Assembly (NCBI RefSeq): GCF_019710635.1
Contig: NZ_JAIFZS010000042.1
Location: 1 to 64,000, forward strand
Length of the DNA: 64,000 nt
Direction: 5' to 3'
Origin: Mycolicibacterium xanthum
GTDB taxonomy: Bacteria > Actinomycetota > Actinomycetes > Mycobacteriales > Mycobacteriaceae
Shown: positions 38,567-48,342 of the stretch, in pieces
Layout: each line of letters begins with the position of its first letter
How positions within the stretch are numbered: the stretch's first letter is position 1
Translations under genes and position numbers: made by a program
The notes under the pieces: model-generated
What the model was told of the DNA's origin: nothing
Database searches by the model: none
Seen by the model: only the letters and a program-made list of their open reading frames with translations

Positions 38567-41500
38567 CCCCCGCCGGACCGGACCGCGGCCGGAACTGTCC
38601 GACTCCGCGGTGGTGTCACGGTCCTGGGGCATGGCGGTCGCCACGCTGGTCAGCAGGCTCACCGGGTTCGCCCGCATCGTGCTGCTCGCCGCGATCCTCG
38701 GCGCCGCACTGTCCAGTGCCTTCACCGTCGCCAACCAGCTGCCCAACCTGATCGCGGCGCTGGTGCTGGAGGCCACCTTCACCGCGATCTTCGTCCCGGT
38801 GCTGGCCCGCGCCGAACGCGACGATGCCGACGGCGGCGCCGCCTTCATCCGGCGACTGCTCACGCTGGCCACCACGCTGCTTCTGGTCACCACCATCGCC
38901 TCGACACTGGCCGCGCCAGCGCTGGTCGACCTGATGCTCGGGGCCGACCCGCTGGTGAACCGCCCGCTGACCACGGCATTCGCCTACCTGCTGCTGCCCC
39001 AGATCATCTTCTACGGGTTGTCCTCGGTGTTCATGGCGATCCTGAACACCCGCAACATCTTCGCTCCCCCGGCCTGGGCGCCGGTGGTCAACAACGTCGT
39101 GGCCATCGCGACGCTGGGCCTCTACGTCCTCGTCCCGGGCGAGCTTTCGGTCGATCCGGTGCAGATGGGCAACGCCAAACTGCTGGTGCTGGGAGTCGGC
39201 ACCACGCTCGGCGTGGTCGCGCAGGCCGCGGTGCTGTTCGTGGCGATCCGGGCCGAAAGGATCAGCCTGCGTCCGCTGTGGGGCATCGACGACCGGCTCA
39301 AGCGGTTCGGGATGATGGCGCTGGCGATGGTGCTCTACGTGCTGATCAGCCAGATCGGTCTGATCGTCGGCAACCAGATCGCCAGCGCCGCCGCAGCGTC
39401 CGGCCCGGCCATCTACAACTACACCTGGCTGGTGCTGCAGCTGCCGTTCGGCATCATCGGCGTCACCGTGCTGACCGTCGTGATGCCGCGGCTGAGCCGC
39501 AACGCCGCCGCCGACAACGGTCCGGCGGTGCTGGCCGACCTGTCGCTGGCCACCCGGCTGACGATGATCACGCTCATCCCGATCGTCGCGATGATGACCG
39601 TCGGCGGTCCGGCCATCGGCACCGCGCTGTTCGCCTATGGCAACTTCGGCTCGGTCGATGCCGGCTATCTCGGCATGGCGATCACGCTGTCGGCGTTCAC
39701 CCTGATCCCGTACGCCCTGGTGCTGTTGCAGCTGCGGGTGTTCTATGCGCGCGAGGAACCGTGGACGCCGATCGTGCTGATCGTCGTGATCACCACGGTG
39801 AAGATCGCCGCGTCGCTGGCCGCCCCGCACCTGACCGCCGATCCCGACCTGGTCGCCGGTTACCTCGGCCTGGCCAACGGGCTGGGATTCCTGGCCGGCG
39901 CCACCGTCGGCCATTTCCTGCTGCGGGCGCGGCTCGACCCGCCCGGCGGCCGGTTGATCGGCGTCGACGTGGTACGCACCATCCTGGTCACCATCACCGC
40001 CTCGCTGACCGCCGGCCTGATCGCCCACGCGGCCGACCGGCTGGTCGGGCTGGAGGAGCTGACCACCCGCTGGGGCGGTGCCGGCTCGCTGCTCCGGCTG
40101 GCCGTGCTCGGCGCGATCATGGTGCCGATCGTCGTCGGGGTGCTGCTGGCCGCCCGGGTGCCCGAGGCCCGGGCCGCGCTCGACGTGGTGCTGCGCCGGC
40201 TGGGAAGGCGCCGCACAGTCGCCCCACCAGCGGCCTTGCCTTCCGCCCCGTCCCGGCCTCAGCGGCCGCTCACGTACCCTGATCACAGGAATCCGTCGCC
40301 GCCCCACCGGCCGGCACAGCCACCGACGGCGCGGCGGGGGCGTTCGGCCGACGTTGCCGACGACTGGAGGGGGAAAGGATCTGCGGTGACCGACACACCC
40401 GCCAGCGGTTCCCCGGCCGGCTCCGAAGCCGCCGAAACCACCCGATTCGAGGCCTCCAGGGGGGCCGACTCGACGGCTCGGCCGTCGGGATCTGATTCGA
40501 CGGCTCGGCCGTCGGGATCTGATTCGACGGCTCGGCCGTCGGGATCCGAGGACTTCCAGCCCGACGTTCCGCCCGGTTCCTCCGCCAACCACGCGCGGCC
40601 GACCGAATCGGTGCCGGGGCCGCCGCGCCGACCGGCCGGTGACCCCGCCCGGGAGCCGCGCGAGCCGGCCACCGACGCCGCGCTCGCCGCCGAGGACATG
40701 AACCTGATGCCCGGTGCGACGATCGCCGGTGGTCGCTACCGACTGCTGGTCTCCCACGGCGGCCCACCGCACCTACAGTTCTGGCAGGCACTCGACACCG
40801 CCCTGGACCGGCAGGTCGCGCTGACGTTCGTCGACCGGGACGGACGGATGCCCGAGTCCCGGGTGCGCGAGATCCTGGCCCGCACCCAGCGCCTCGGTGG
40901 AATCGAGATGCCCGGAGTGGCAAGGGTTCTCGACGTGATGGCCACCGGGCCCGGCGGTCTGGTGGTGTCCGAGTGGATCCGTGGCGGCTCGCTGGCCGAG
41001 GTCGCCGACACCGCGCCGTCCCCGATCGGCGGGGCCCGTGCGATCCAGTCGCTGGCGGCGGCCGCCGACGTCGCCCATCGCAACGGCGTCGCGCTGTCGG
41101 TCGACCACCCCAGTCGGATTCGCGTCAGCATCGACGGCGACGTCGCGCTCGCCTTCCCGGCCACCCTGCCCGACGCCAATCCCGACAGCGACATCCGCGG
41201 CATCGGAGCGTCGCTGTACGCGCTGCTCGTCGACCGGTGGCCGCTGCCGGAGACCGGCGAGCCCAGCGGGCTGGCGAAGGCCGACGTCGACGCTGCGGGC
41301 TTGCCGGTGGAGCCCCGGGTGCTCGACCGCGACATCCCGTTCCAGATCTCGGCGGCCGCGGTGCGCGCCGTGCAGGAGGGCGGCGGAATCCGCAGCGCAG
41401 GCACGCTGCTCAACCTGCTGCAGCAGGCCACGGCGGTAGCCGATCGCACCGACCACATCGCCCCCGTCGACGAACCCGCGGCCGAGGAACCGCCGTCGTC

Positions 41501-42173
41501 CGGCTGGCAGCGGTTGGCCGACCCCGAGGCCGAAGCGCGCCGCCGCAAGGGCCTGACGATCGGCATCGGCGTGGGCGCCGCCGTGCTCGTCGTGGCGGTC
41601 ATCCTGCTGGCCACCGTGCTCAGCCGGGTCTTCGGCGATGTCGGTACCGGTCTCGGCGGTGACGAACTGGGCCTCAACGCGCCGGAGTCCTCATCAGCCT
41701 CCGAGCAACCCACCGCGTCGGGTGCCACCATCAAACCCGTTCGCGCAACGGTCTTTTCGCCCGAGGGGGAGGCCGACGCACCCGACCTCGCCGACCTTGC
41801 CATCGACGGCAACCCGACCACCGTGTGGCCGACCGACACCTACAGCGACGCCGTGCCGTTCCCGAGCTTCAAGGACGGCGTCGGCCTCATGCTGCAACTC
41901 CCCAAGCCGACCACACTCGGCTCGGTGACCATCAACGTCAACAGCACCGGCACCGCGGTGCAGATCCGCTCGGCATCCAGCGCGTCGCCGTCGTCGCTGG
42001 AAGACACCACCGCGCTGACCAAGCCCACCCAGCTGAAACCGGGCTCGAACACCATCCAGGTCGACGGCGCCTCGCCGACGTCATACGTGCTCGTGTGGAT
42101 CTCGACCCTGGGCCAGGTGGACGGCGAGAGCCGATCCGACGTCTCGGAGATCACCCTCAAGGCCGCGTCCTGA
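38559..42173 (+). CDS. murJ: MurJ-like lipid II flippase fused to a pseudokinase (MviN, Rv3910-like)
   Basis: A 1204-residue membrane protein from GTG 38559. Residues 20-530 are a MurJ/MviN flippase with about 14 helices (SWGMAVATLVSRLTGFARIVLLAAILG at the start), moving lipid II outward. A cytoplasmic linker with three STARPSGSD repeats follows, then a kinase-like domain (GGRYRLLVSHGGPPHLQFWQALDT) without catalytic HRD and DFG motifs, a membrane helix (IGIGVGAAVLVVAVILLATVLS) and an outer C-terminal beta domain. In M. tuberculosis phosphorylation of this domain by PknB recruits FhaA. It is downstream of and overlaps the DUF6049 gene, and sigM follows. Confidence 0.93.
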   Translation: MTDPRRTGPRPELSDSAVVSRSWGMAVATLVSRLTGFARIVLLAAILGAALSSAFTVANQLPNLIAALVLEATFTAIFVPVLARAERDDADGGAAFIRRLLTLATTLLLVTTIASTLAAPALVDLMLGADPLVNRPLTTAFAYLLLPQIIFYGLSSVFMAILNTRNIFAPPAWAPVVNNVVAIATLGLYVLVPGELSVDPVQMGNAKLLVLGVGTTLGVVAQAAVLFVAIRAERISLRPLWGIDDRLKRFGMMALAMVLYVLISQIGLIVGNQIASAAAASGPAIYNYTWLVLQLPFGIIGVTVLTVVMPRLSRNAAADNGPAVLADLSLATRLTMITLIPIVAMMTVGGPAIGTALFAYGNFGSVDAGYLGMAITLSAFTLIPYALVLLQLRVFYAREEPWTPIVLIVVITTVKIAASLAAPHLTADPDLVAGYLGLANGLGFLAGATVGHFLLRARLDPPGGRLIGVDVVRTILVTITASLTAGLIAHAADRLVGLEELTTRWGGAGSLLRLAVLGAIMVPIVVGVLLAARVPEARAALDVVLRRLGRRRTVAPPAALPSAPSRPQRPLTYPDHRNPSPPHRPAQPPTARRGRSADVADDWRGKGSAVTDTPASGSPAGSEAAETTRFEASRGADSTARPSGSDSTARPSGSDSTARPSGSEDFQPDVPPGSSANHARPTESVPGPPRRPAGDPAREPREPATDAALAAEDMNLMPGATIAGGRYRLLVSHGGPPHLQFWQALDTALDRQVALTFVDRDGRMPESRVREILARTQRLGGIEMPGVARVLDVMATGPGGLVVSEWIRGGSLAEVADTAPSPIGGARAIQSLAAAADVAHRNGVALSVDHPSRIRVSIDGDVALAFPATLPDANPDSDIRGIGASLYALLVDRWPLPETGEPSGLAKADVDAAGLPVEPRVLDRDIPFQISAAAVRAVQEGGGIRSAGTLLNLLQQATAVADRTDHIAPVDEPAAEEPPSSGWQRLADPEAEARRRKGLTIGIGVGAAVLVVAVILLATVLSRVFGDVGTGLGGDELGLNAPESSSASEQPTASGATIKPVRATVFSPEGEADAPDLADLAIDGNPTTVWPTDTYSDAVPFPSFKDGVGLMLQLPKPTTLGSVTINVNSTGTAVQIRSASSASPSSLEDTTALTKPTQLKPGSNTIQVDGASPTSYVLVWISTLGQVDGESRSDVSEITLKAAS
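40470..40550 (+). repeat. three 27-base tandem repeats inside murJ
   Basis: Units of 27 bases at 40470-40496, 40497-40523 and 40524-40550 begin TCGACGGCTCGGCCGTCGGG and are identical except for the last few bases of the third. They encode STARPSGSD three times in the cytoplasmic linker between the flippase and the pseudokinase domain. Copy number could vary in frame. Confidence 0.9.
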
Positions 42174-42272
42174 CGGGCTGTCCCCAGCGGGACTGACGGG
42201 ATCGGCGCACGTCGGCCCGCTTCCGCAAAACTGGTGTCGGGCACCCCTTCCGGCACCGCTTAGTGTTCGGCT

Positions 42273-42860
42273 GTGGGGATCTTCGAAGTGGCCGCAGCGG
42301 GCCGGCGCCGACCGGGTCGGGAGCGGACCGACGCCGAGCTGCTCGCCGCGCACGTCGGAGGTGATCGGTTCGCGTTCGAGGAGCTCTTCCACCGCCACCA
42401 CCGGCAGCTCTACCGGCTGGCCCGGCTGACCAGCCGCGACCCCGACGACGCCGCCGACGCGTTGCAGGATGCGCTGCTGTCCGCTCACCGGCGCGCACCC
42501 GCGTTCCGTCACGATGCCGCGGTGAGCAGCTGGCTGTACCGCATCGTCGTCAATTCCTGTCTGGACCGACTGCGCCGCAACAGAACCCATGCATACGCCC
42601 AACTCGACGATCAGGCCTGCCCGGTGCCCGACCCGACCGGGCGCGTGGACACCGCGCTGGTCGTGGAGCGCGCATTGATGCTGCTCCCCGTCGACCAGCG
42701 CGCTGCCGTGGTCGCCGTCGACATGCAGGGCTTCTCCATCGCCGAGACGGCCCGGATGCTGGGCGTCGCCGAGGGCACGGTCAAGAGCCGGTGCTCGCGC
42801 GCCCGCCGGAAGCTGGCCGAGACCCTGAACTGTTTCACCGTGGACACCGTTACCGAGTGA
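42273..42860 (+). CDS. sigM: ECF sigma factor SigM
   Basis: A 195-residue ECF sigma factor from GTG 42273. Sigma region 2 is LFHRHHRQLYRLARLTSRDPDDAADALQDALLSAHRR...SWLYRIVVNSCLDRLRR and region 4 is LPVDQRAAVVAVDMQGFSIAETARMLGVAEGTVKSRCSRARRKL. The C-terminus carries an extra short tail with one Cys. In mycobacteria SigM controls ESX-4-type and surface lipid genes in late growth. The gene for its anti-sigma factor follows after 55 bases. Confidence 0.94.
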   Translation: MGIFEVAAAGRRRPGRERTDAELLAAHVGGDRFAFEELFHRHHRQLYRLARLTSRDPDDAADALQDALLSAHRRAPAFRHDAAVSSWLYRIVVNSCLDRLRRNRTHAYAQLDDQACPVPDPTGRVDTALVVERALMLLPVDQRAAVVAVDMQGFSIAETARMLGVAEGTVKSRCSRARRKLAETLNCFTVDTVTE

Positions 42861-42915
42861 TCCCGGTCGGTTAGCCTCGAATGATCGAGGCGGGCCGAGA
42901 CCATCGGGGGCAGGG

Positions 42916-43659
42916 ATGAACAGCGGCGCGGACCGGGGTCGCGACGCCGAACCTGCCGAAGTCTCCCCCGAGCTGCTGGCCGACCTGCAGGCCGGTCTGC
43001 TCGATGACGCGACCGCCGCCCGGGTGCGTCGCCACGCCCGCTCTGATCCCGACGCCGCGCGCACGCTCGCCGGTCTCGCCGCGGTACGCCGCGAACTGGC
43101 CCGGCTCGGCTCGGACGCCGATTCGGCCCCCGAGGTGCCCGCGGCCGTCACGGCCCGTGTCGCGGAGGCGTTGCGAACCGCGCCGCCGGTCGGCGGGCAC
43201 CGTGTCGCACGACCCGCGTTGACCCGACCGCAGCGCGCCGGCTTGATCCTGGGGATTCTGGCGCTCGCGGCCGCCTCGATCGTCGGCGTGTGGACACTGA
43301 CCCGCAGCGACGGGCCCCGCTACCCCGCCGGCCCGACCGCATCGACGATCACGGTGCCCGACACCGCGGCGCCGGAATTCCCGGTCTCCGTCGACGACCT
43401 CCGCCGCACGCTGACCGTCGCGCCGGCCCTGGGTGCCCTCGAGGATCCACAACGGCTGGCGTCCTGCCTGGTCGGGCTGGGTTACCCGGCCACCACGGCG
43501 GTCCTGGGCGGTGACCAGCGCCGATTGAGCGGCCGGGACGCGGTCCTGCTGCTGCTGCCCGGCGACACCCCGGACCGGTTCGTCGCCGTGCTCGTCGAGC
43601 CGGGCTGCAGCGCCGCACACACCGGAGTACTGGCCAGAACCGAGTCCGCGCTGCCGTGA
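42916..43659 (+). CDS. rsmA: anti-sigma-M factor RsmA
   Basis: A 247-residue single-pass membrane protein. The cytoplasmic domain (SPELLADLQAGLLDDATAARVRRHARSDPDAARTL) is a helical anti-sigma domain; the membrane helix is about residues 107-128 (AGLILGILALAAASIVGVWTL); the outer part of 120 residues has two Cys, possibly a disulphide. Encoded next to sigM, it should hold SigM at the membrane until a signal. The thioredoxin pair trxB-trxA follows. The symbol rsmA here is the mycobacterial anti-sigma name, not the rRNA methyltransferase. Confidence 0.88.
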   Translation: MNSGADRGRDAEPAEVSPELLADLQAGLLDDATAARVRRHARSDPDAARTLAGLAAVRRELARLGSDADSAPEVPAAVTARVAEALRTAPPVGGHRVARPALTRPQRAGLILGILALAAASIVGVWTLTRSDGPRYPAGPTASTITVPDTAAPEFPVSVDDLRRTLTVAPALGALEDPQRLASCLVGLGYPATTAVLGGDQRRLSGRDAVLLLLPGDTPDRFVAVLVEPGCSAAHTGVLARTESALP

Positions 43660-43690
43660 CCGCGCACAGGCCGCACTCGGCACGTCAACG

Positions 43691-43716
43691 GGAACAGCCC
43701 GGCATACCCTGTTGTT
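43691..43716 (+). promoter_or_regulatory. candidate SigH promoter of trxB-trxA
   Basis: GGAACA at 43691-43696 is followed after 17 bases by GTT at 43714-43716, fitting the mycobacterial SigH pattern (GGAAYA-N16-20-GTT). It is 50 bases before the trxB ATG. The thioredoxin operon is a known SigH target in M. tuberculosis, induced by oxidative and heat stress. Confidence 0.7.
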
Positions 43717-43746
43717 AGAACCCGTGCCGCAGGCAGAAAGGCTCGC

Positions 43747-44730
43747 ATGACCTCCGCATCCACCCCCCATGACGTGATCGTCATCGGTTCCGGCCCCGCC
43801 GGCTACACGGCCGCGGTGTACGCGGCGCGCGCACAACTCAACCCGCTGGTGTTCGAGGGCACCCAGTTCGGCGGTGCGCTGATGACCACCACCGAGGTCG
43901 AGAACTACCCCGGTTTCCGCGACGGCATCACCGGTCCCGAGCTGATGGACCAGATGCGTGAACAGGCCCTGCGCTTCGGCGCCGACCTGCGCATGGAGGA
44001 TGTCGACACCGTCGATCTGGCCGGGGCGGTCAAGACGGTGACGGTCGGCGACGAGACTTTCCACGCCCGGGCCGTCATCCTCGCGATGGGCGCCGCGGCG
44101 CGTCATCTCGGTGTACCCGGCGAAGACGACCTGCTCGGCATGGGGGTCAGCACGTGTGCCACCTGTGACGGTTTCTTCTTCCGCGACCAGGACATCGCCG
44201 TGGTGGGCGGCGGCGATTCGGCGATGGAGGAGGCCACGTTCCTGACCCGGTTCGCCCGTACCGTCACGCTGATCCATCGCCGCGACGAGTTCCGCGCGTC
44301 GAAGATCATGCTGGAACGGGCCAAGGCCGACGAGAAGATCACCATCCTGACCAACACCCAGGTCACCGCCATCGAGGGCGACCCCAAGGTCACCGGGATC
44401 CGGCTGCACAACACCGCGACCGGCGAGGATTCCACGCTGCCGGTGACCGGCGTGTTCGTCGCGATCGGCCACGATCCCCGCTCCGAACTGGTTCGCGACC
44501 AGCTGGAGGTGGATGCCGAGGGTTACGTGGCGGTGCGGGGAAGGACCACCTACACCTCGGTCGACGGTGTGTTCGCCGCCGGCGATCTCGTCGACCACAC
44601 CTACCGGCAGGCGATCACCGCGGCGGGCAGCGGCTGCGCGGCCGCGATCGACGCCGAACGCTGGCTCGCCGAGCGCGATCACGCCGCCGCCTCCACCGAT
44701 GACAGCGACCTGATAGGAGCACAGCAGTGA
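43747..44730 (+). CDS. trxB: thioredoxin reductase
   Basis: A 327-residue low-molecular-weight TrxR: FAD loop [18 protein letters not shown] at 12-29, the redox pair CATC in [14 protein letters not shown], the NADPH loop [15 protein letters not shown], and the second FAD motif [25 protein letters not shown]. It passes electrons from NADPH to thioredoxin. Its TGA overlaps the GTG of trxA by 2 bases (GTGA), so both are translated together. An upstream SigH-type promoter explains stress control. Confidence 0.97.
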   Translation: MTSASTPHDVIVIGSGPAGYTAAVYAARAQLNPLVFEGTQFGGALMTTTEVENYPGFRDGITGPELMDQMREQALRFGADLRMEDVDTVDLAGAVKTVTVGDETFHARAVILAMGAAARHLGVPGEDDLLGMGVSTCATCDGFFFRDQDIAVVGGGDSAMEEATFLTRFARTVTLIHRRDEFRASKIMLERAKADEKITILTNTQVTAIEGDPKVTGIRLHNTATGEDSTLPVTGVFVAIGHDPRSELVRDQLEVDAEGYVAVRGRTTYTSVDGVFAAGDLVDHTYRQAITAAGSGCAAAIDAERWLAERDHAAASTDDSDLIGAQQ

Positions 44731-45068
44731 GTGACGCCGACACCGAGTCCCCGACCGTCGCGGTGACCGACGATTCGTTCGCCGAGGATGTGCTGTCCAG
44801 CGGCACCCCGGTGCTGGTCGACTTCTGGGCAAACTGGTGCGGGCCGTGCAAGATGGTTGCGCCGGTGCTCGAGGAGATCGCCACCGAGAAGGCCGGTGCG
44901 CTGACCGTCGCCAAGATCGACGTCGACGAGAACCCCGCCACCGCCCGCGACTTCCAGGTGGTGTCGATACCGACGATGATCCTGTTCAAGGACGGCCAGC
45001 CGGTGAAGCGGATCGTCGGCGCGAAGGGCAAGGCCGCCCTGTTGCGCGAGATCGCCGATCTGGTCTGA
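44727..45068 (+). CDS. trxA: thioredoxin
   Basis: A 113-residue thioredoxin from GTG 44727. The active site WCGPCK lies in [21 protein letters not shown], with the cis-Pro in [13 protein letters not shown]. It is the TrxC (Rv3914) equivalent of M. tuberculosis. It is coupled to trxB by a 4-base overlap; together they supply reducing power to ribonucleotide reductase and peroxiredoxins. Confidence 0.97.
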   Translation: MSDADTESPTVAVTDDSFAEDVLSSGTPVLVDFWANWCGPCKMVAPVLEEIATEKAGALTVAKIDVDENPATARDFQVVSIPTMILFKDGQPVKRIVGAKGKAALLREIADLV

Positions 45069-45152
45069 CACCAGCGGTTTCCGGCCCTGCCGACGCCGCG
45101 CACCGACCCGCGGTTTTCCCAATTCGCGAGTTGGTCTGCGACAATGGCGCCT

Positions 45153-46340
45153 ATGTCGAGTCTGCGTCGCGGTGACCGCGGGGGCGCGGTGGCCGAGATC
45201 CGGGCCGCCCTCGCTGCCCTCGGCATGATCGATGACCCGGACGAGGACCTCAGCACCGGCAGGCATGTCGCGGTGGACCTGTTCGACAACGAACTCGACC
45301 ATGCTGTACGCGCATTTCAGCAGCACCGCGGTCTGTTGGTCGACGGCATCGTCGGCGAAGCGACCTACCGTGCGCTGAAAGAGGCGTCCTACCGCCTCGG
45401 TGCGCGCACCCTCAATCACCAGTTCGGCGCCCCGATGTACGGCGACGACGTGGCCACCCTGCAGGCCCGCCTGCAGGATCTCGGTTTCTACACCGGGCTG
45501 GTGGACGGTCACTTCGGACTGCAGACCCACAACTCGCTGATGTCCTACCAGCGCGAGTACGGCCTGTATCCGGACGGGATCTGCGGGCCGGAGACGTTGC
45601 GTTCGCTGTATTTTCTCGGCTCCCGGGTCACCGGCGGCTCGCCGCATGCCATCCGCGAGGAAGAACTGGTCCGCAGCTCGGGGCCGCGGCTGTCCGGCAA
45701 GCGGATCATCATCGACCCGGGTCGCGGCGGCGGTGACAACGGCCTGATCATGAACGGTCCTGCCGGACCCATCAGCGAGGCAGACATCCTGTGGGACTTG
45801 GCCAGTCGACTCGAGGGCCGGATGACGGCGATCGGCATGGAGACCTTCCTGTCCCGCCCCGCCGGCCGCGCGCCGTCCGATGTCGAGCGCGCCGCCACGG
45901 CGAACACGGTGGGTGCCGACCTGATGATCAGCCTGCGCTGTGCCACCCAGACCAGCCCCGCCGCCAACGGCGTGGCGTCGTTTCACTTCGGCAACTCGCA
46001 CGGTTCGGTGTCCACCATCGGACGCAACCTCGCCGACTTCATCCAACGAGAAGTGGTGGCGCGCACCGGATTACGCGACTGCCGCGTGCACGGCCGGACG
46101 TGGGATCTATTACGGCTCACCCGGATGCCCACGGTTCAGGTCGACATCGGCTACATCACCAACCCCGCTGACCGGAGCACCCTGGTGTCGGTGGCCGCGC
46201 GGGATTCCCTCGCCGAGGGCATCCTCGCCGCCGTCAAGCGGCTCTACCTGCTCGGAAAGAACGACCGGCCCACGGGCACTTTCACTTTCGCGGAGTTGCT
46301 CGCCCACGAGTTGTCGGTCGAGCAGGCCCGCCAGGGCTAG
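45153..46340 (+). CDS. cwlM: CwlM, amidase-like regulator of peptidoglycan precursor synthesis
   Basis: A 395-residue protein with two peptidoglycan-binding repeats (AVRAFQQHRGLLVDGIVGEATYRAL and NSLMSYQREYGLYPDGICGPETL) and an amidase-3 domain (GKRIIIDPGRGGGDNG onward). In mycobacteria CwlM stays in the cytoplasm and, when phosphorylated by PknB, activates MurA. The C-terminal segment TGTFTF begins at Thr374 if translation starts at ATG 45153, the position reported as phosphorylated in M. smegmatis; this favours 45153 over ATG 45144. The classical catalytic Zn ligands appear only partly present. It converges with the next gene; their stop codons overlap as CTAG. Confidence 0.92.
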   Translation: MSSLRRGDRGGAVAEIRAALAALGMIDDPDEDLSTGRHVAVDLFDNELDHAVRAFQQHRGLLVDGIVGEATYRALKEASYRLGARTLNHQFGAPMYGDDVATLQARLQDLGFYTGLVDGHFGLQTHNSLMSYQREYGLYPDGICGPETLRSLYFLGSRVTGGSPHAIREEELVRSSGPRLSGKRIIIDPGRGGGDNGLIMNGPAGPISEADILWDLASRLEGRMTAIGMETFLSRPAGRAPSDVERAATANTVGADLMISLRCATQTSPAANGVASFHFGNSHGSVSTIGRNLADFIQREVVARTGLRDCRVHGRTWDLLRLTRMPTVQVDIGYITNPADRSTLVSVAARDSLAEGILAAVKRLYLLGKNDRPTGTFTFAELLAHELSVEQARQG

Positions 46341-47086
46341 CTGCAGGGGTTCGCCCCGGCACCCACCGGCTGCTCCAGTTGCGCACTCTGCAGCAGCCGC
46401 TCGAGGGCGGCTTCCACCCCGGCCTTCCAGCCCAGGCCCTGCTCGAGCTCCAGCCGTAGCCGCGGGAAGTACGTGTGATGCGACACCACCACGAACCCCG
46501 CGTCCAGCAAGGCGTCGGCGTCCAGCACGCACTGCTCGACCGAGCAGTCCCCCAGTGTCTCCAGCACCGGGCGCACATCATCGGGAACCTCGGCCGAATC
46601 CAGCAGATCGCGCGCCGCCGCGGTCCGGCCGAACGCCTCCAGGGCCCGCACACCTCGCCGCACCAGATCGCCAACGACCGCGGTGATGAGGTTCTGTGAC
46701 AGATCCTCACCCCCCTCGCTCGCCTCGACGCCAAGCGACGTCAACAACACCGCGTCCGCACTGACCGGCCCCGTCGGGAACCGCGCCGCCCGCGGAACCG
46801 ACCGCGGCGGTGCGTAGAACACGTACCCGAGGCAGGGCTCGTCGCCGGTCACCGGACCCACTCCCCCGAGCAGATCCCCGTCCGCACACTGCACCGCGAG
46901 CTGACCACACGATCCCCACTGCAGCATGACCATCGACAGCCATGCTTCCTTCTCGAACTCCGGATCGGACAGATGATCGTCACCGCCGAGCGTCGACGGG
47001 TCGACCTCCCAGTAGACGCAGCGCCGGGCGTGTTTCGGCAGCTGCTCGAATCCTTCGAGCCGTAGAGGTGTGATGCGTGCGGTCAC
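46337..47086 (-). CDS. conserved actinobacterial protein (Rv3916c-like)
   Basis: A 249-residue protein from GTG 47086 (TARITPLRLEGFEQLPKHARRCVYWEVDP). A GNAT-like acetyltransferase fold is often given to this family; here MVMLQWGSCGQLAVQ and LGYVFYAPP could be its strands and a core, but the acetyl-CoA loop is not clear. The C-terminal half has VVSHHTYFPRLRLEL. The function is unknown. It is encoded between cwlM and parB, the same place as in M. tuberculosis. No gene is seen in the 217 bases before parB. Confidence 0.75.
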   Translation of the reverse strand: MTARITPLRLEGFEQLPKHARRCVYWEVDPSTLGGDDHLSDPEFEKEAWLSMVMLQWGSCGQLAVQCADGDLLGGVGPVTGDEPCLGYVFYAPPRSVPRAARFPTGPVSADAVLLTSLGVEASEGGEDLSQNLITAVVGDLVRRGVRALEAFGRTAAARDLLDSAEVPDDVRPVLETLGDCSVEQCVLDADALLDAGFVVVSHHTYFPRLRLELEQGLGWKAGVEAALERLLQSAQLEQPVGAGANPCS

Positions 47087-47303
47087 TACGCTCCCGGGTC
47101 TCGTCGCCGTGCCGGAATGGACGGCTGCCCTTCCAGGATAGAAGGCGGGCGGGTAGCCGGCCGGATCTGCCCGCCAGATCCGTGGCCGCTCCGGGGAAAT
47201 TCTGAAAGTGTTTGGGGCACAGCATTGTTGGATCCCCATCCGGCCACCGGGCGGCAAACCGGTCCGGCCGTGTCACAGTGACGTAATTCCCGCGTGTGGT
47301 CGG

Positions 47304-48299
47304 TCACGAAGCCGACGCGTTCATCAGGTCCACGATGCGCTGGAGGTCGTCCACCGACCCGAACTCGACCACGATCTTGCCCTTGCGCTTCCCGAGGCTC
47401 ACCGTCACCCGGGTGTCGAAGGCCGTCGACAACTGCTCGGCGACATCCTGCAGGCCCGGCATCTGGATCGGCTTGCGTCGAGGCGCCGGCGGGGCGGATC
47501 CGTCGCCGCGGTTGGCCAGCGTCACCGCCTCCTCGGTCGCGCGGACCGACAACCCCTCGGCCACGATCCGCGCGGCGAGTTCCTCCTGGGCCTCCGGGCC
47601 GCCCTCGAGTGACAGCAGCGCGCGGGCATGCCCGGCCGAGAGCACGCCCGCCGCAACCCGGCGCTGGACCGCGATCGGCAGGCGGAGCAGACGGATCATG
47701 TTGGTGATCAATGGGCGCGAGCGGCCGATCCGGGCCGCCAGTTCATCGTGGGTGACGGCGAACTCCTCGAGCAGCTGCTGGTACGCCGCGGCCTCTTCCA
47801 GCGGGTTCAACTGCACCCGATGGATGTTCTCCAGGAGGGCGTCGCGCAGCATGCTGTCGTCGGCGGTCTCGCGGACGATGGCGGGAATGGTCGCGACCCC
47901 GGCCTCCTGTGCGGCCCGCCAGCGTCGCTCCCCCATCACGAGCTGATACCGCGGTGCGCCGTCCCCGGCGGGAGCGGCCCGCACCACGATGGGCTGCATC
48001 AGACCGAACTCGCGGATGGAGTGCACCAGTTCCGCCAACGACTCCTCGTCGAAAACCTGGCGCGGCTGGCGCGGGTTCGGCTCGATCTGCGTGGGATCGA
48101 TCTCCCGGTACACCGCGCCTGCCGGATTGGGTTCCCGCGGCTGGCTCAGCACGCTCGGCCCGCCCAACACGACATCGGCCGCTGCAGCCCCCATTCGCGG
48201 TCCCGTCGTCGCCGGCTGGCCATCCTCCGCGGGGCCGGTCGGGATCAGCGAGGCCAGGCCGCGGCCCAGGCCGCTGCGCTTGCGTGCCGGGTTGTTCAT
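47304..48299 (-). CDS. parB: chromosome partitioning protein ParB
   Basis: A 331-residue ParB from ATG 48299. The N-terminal ParA-contact region is [14 protein letters not shown], the CTPase domain has [13 protein letters not shown] and [18 protein letters not shown], a helix-turn-helix follows ([26 protein letters not shown]), and the C-terminal dimer domain ends in [16 protein letters not shown]. It binds parS (two sites in parA and rsmG nearby), spreads as a clamp and moves the origin with ParA. A start further up (to 48392) would overlap the end of parA and is not supported. Confidence 0.95.
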   Translation of the reverse strand: MNNPARKRSGLGRGLASLIPTGPAEDGQPATTGPRMGAAAADVVLGGPSVLSQPREPNPAGAVYREIDPTQIEPNPRQPRQVFDEESLAELVHSIREFGLMQPIVVRAAPAGDGAPRYQLVMGERRWRAAQEAGVATIPAIVRETADDSMLRDALLENIHRVQLNPLEEAAAYQQLLEEFAVTHDELAARIGRSRPLITNMIRLLRLPIAVQRRVAAGVLSAGHARALLSLEGGPEAQEELAARIVAEGLSVRATEEAVTLANRGDGSAPPAPRRKPIQMPGLQDVAEQLSTAFDTRVTVSLGKRKGKIVVEFGSVDDLQRIVDLMNASAS

Positions 48300-48342
48300 C
48301 GATTCCCTCTTCTCTCCGCACCGGCGCGACCGGCGCGCGCGT

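Noticed and set aside
42871..44832. 653-codon minus-strand open frame over rsmA and trxB
   Set aside because: Antisense to two well-recognised genes and without domain resemblance.
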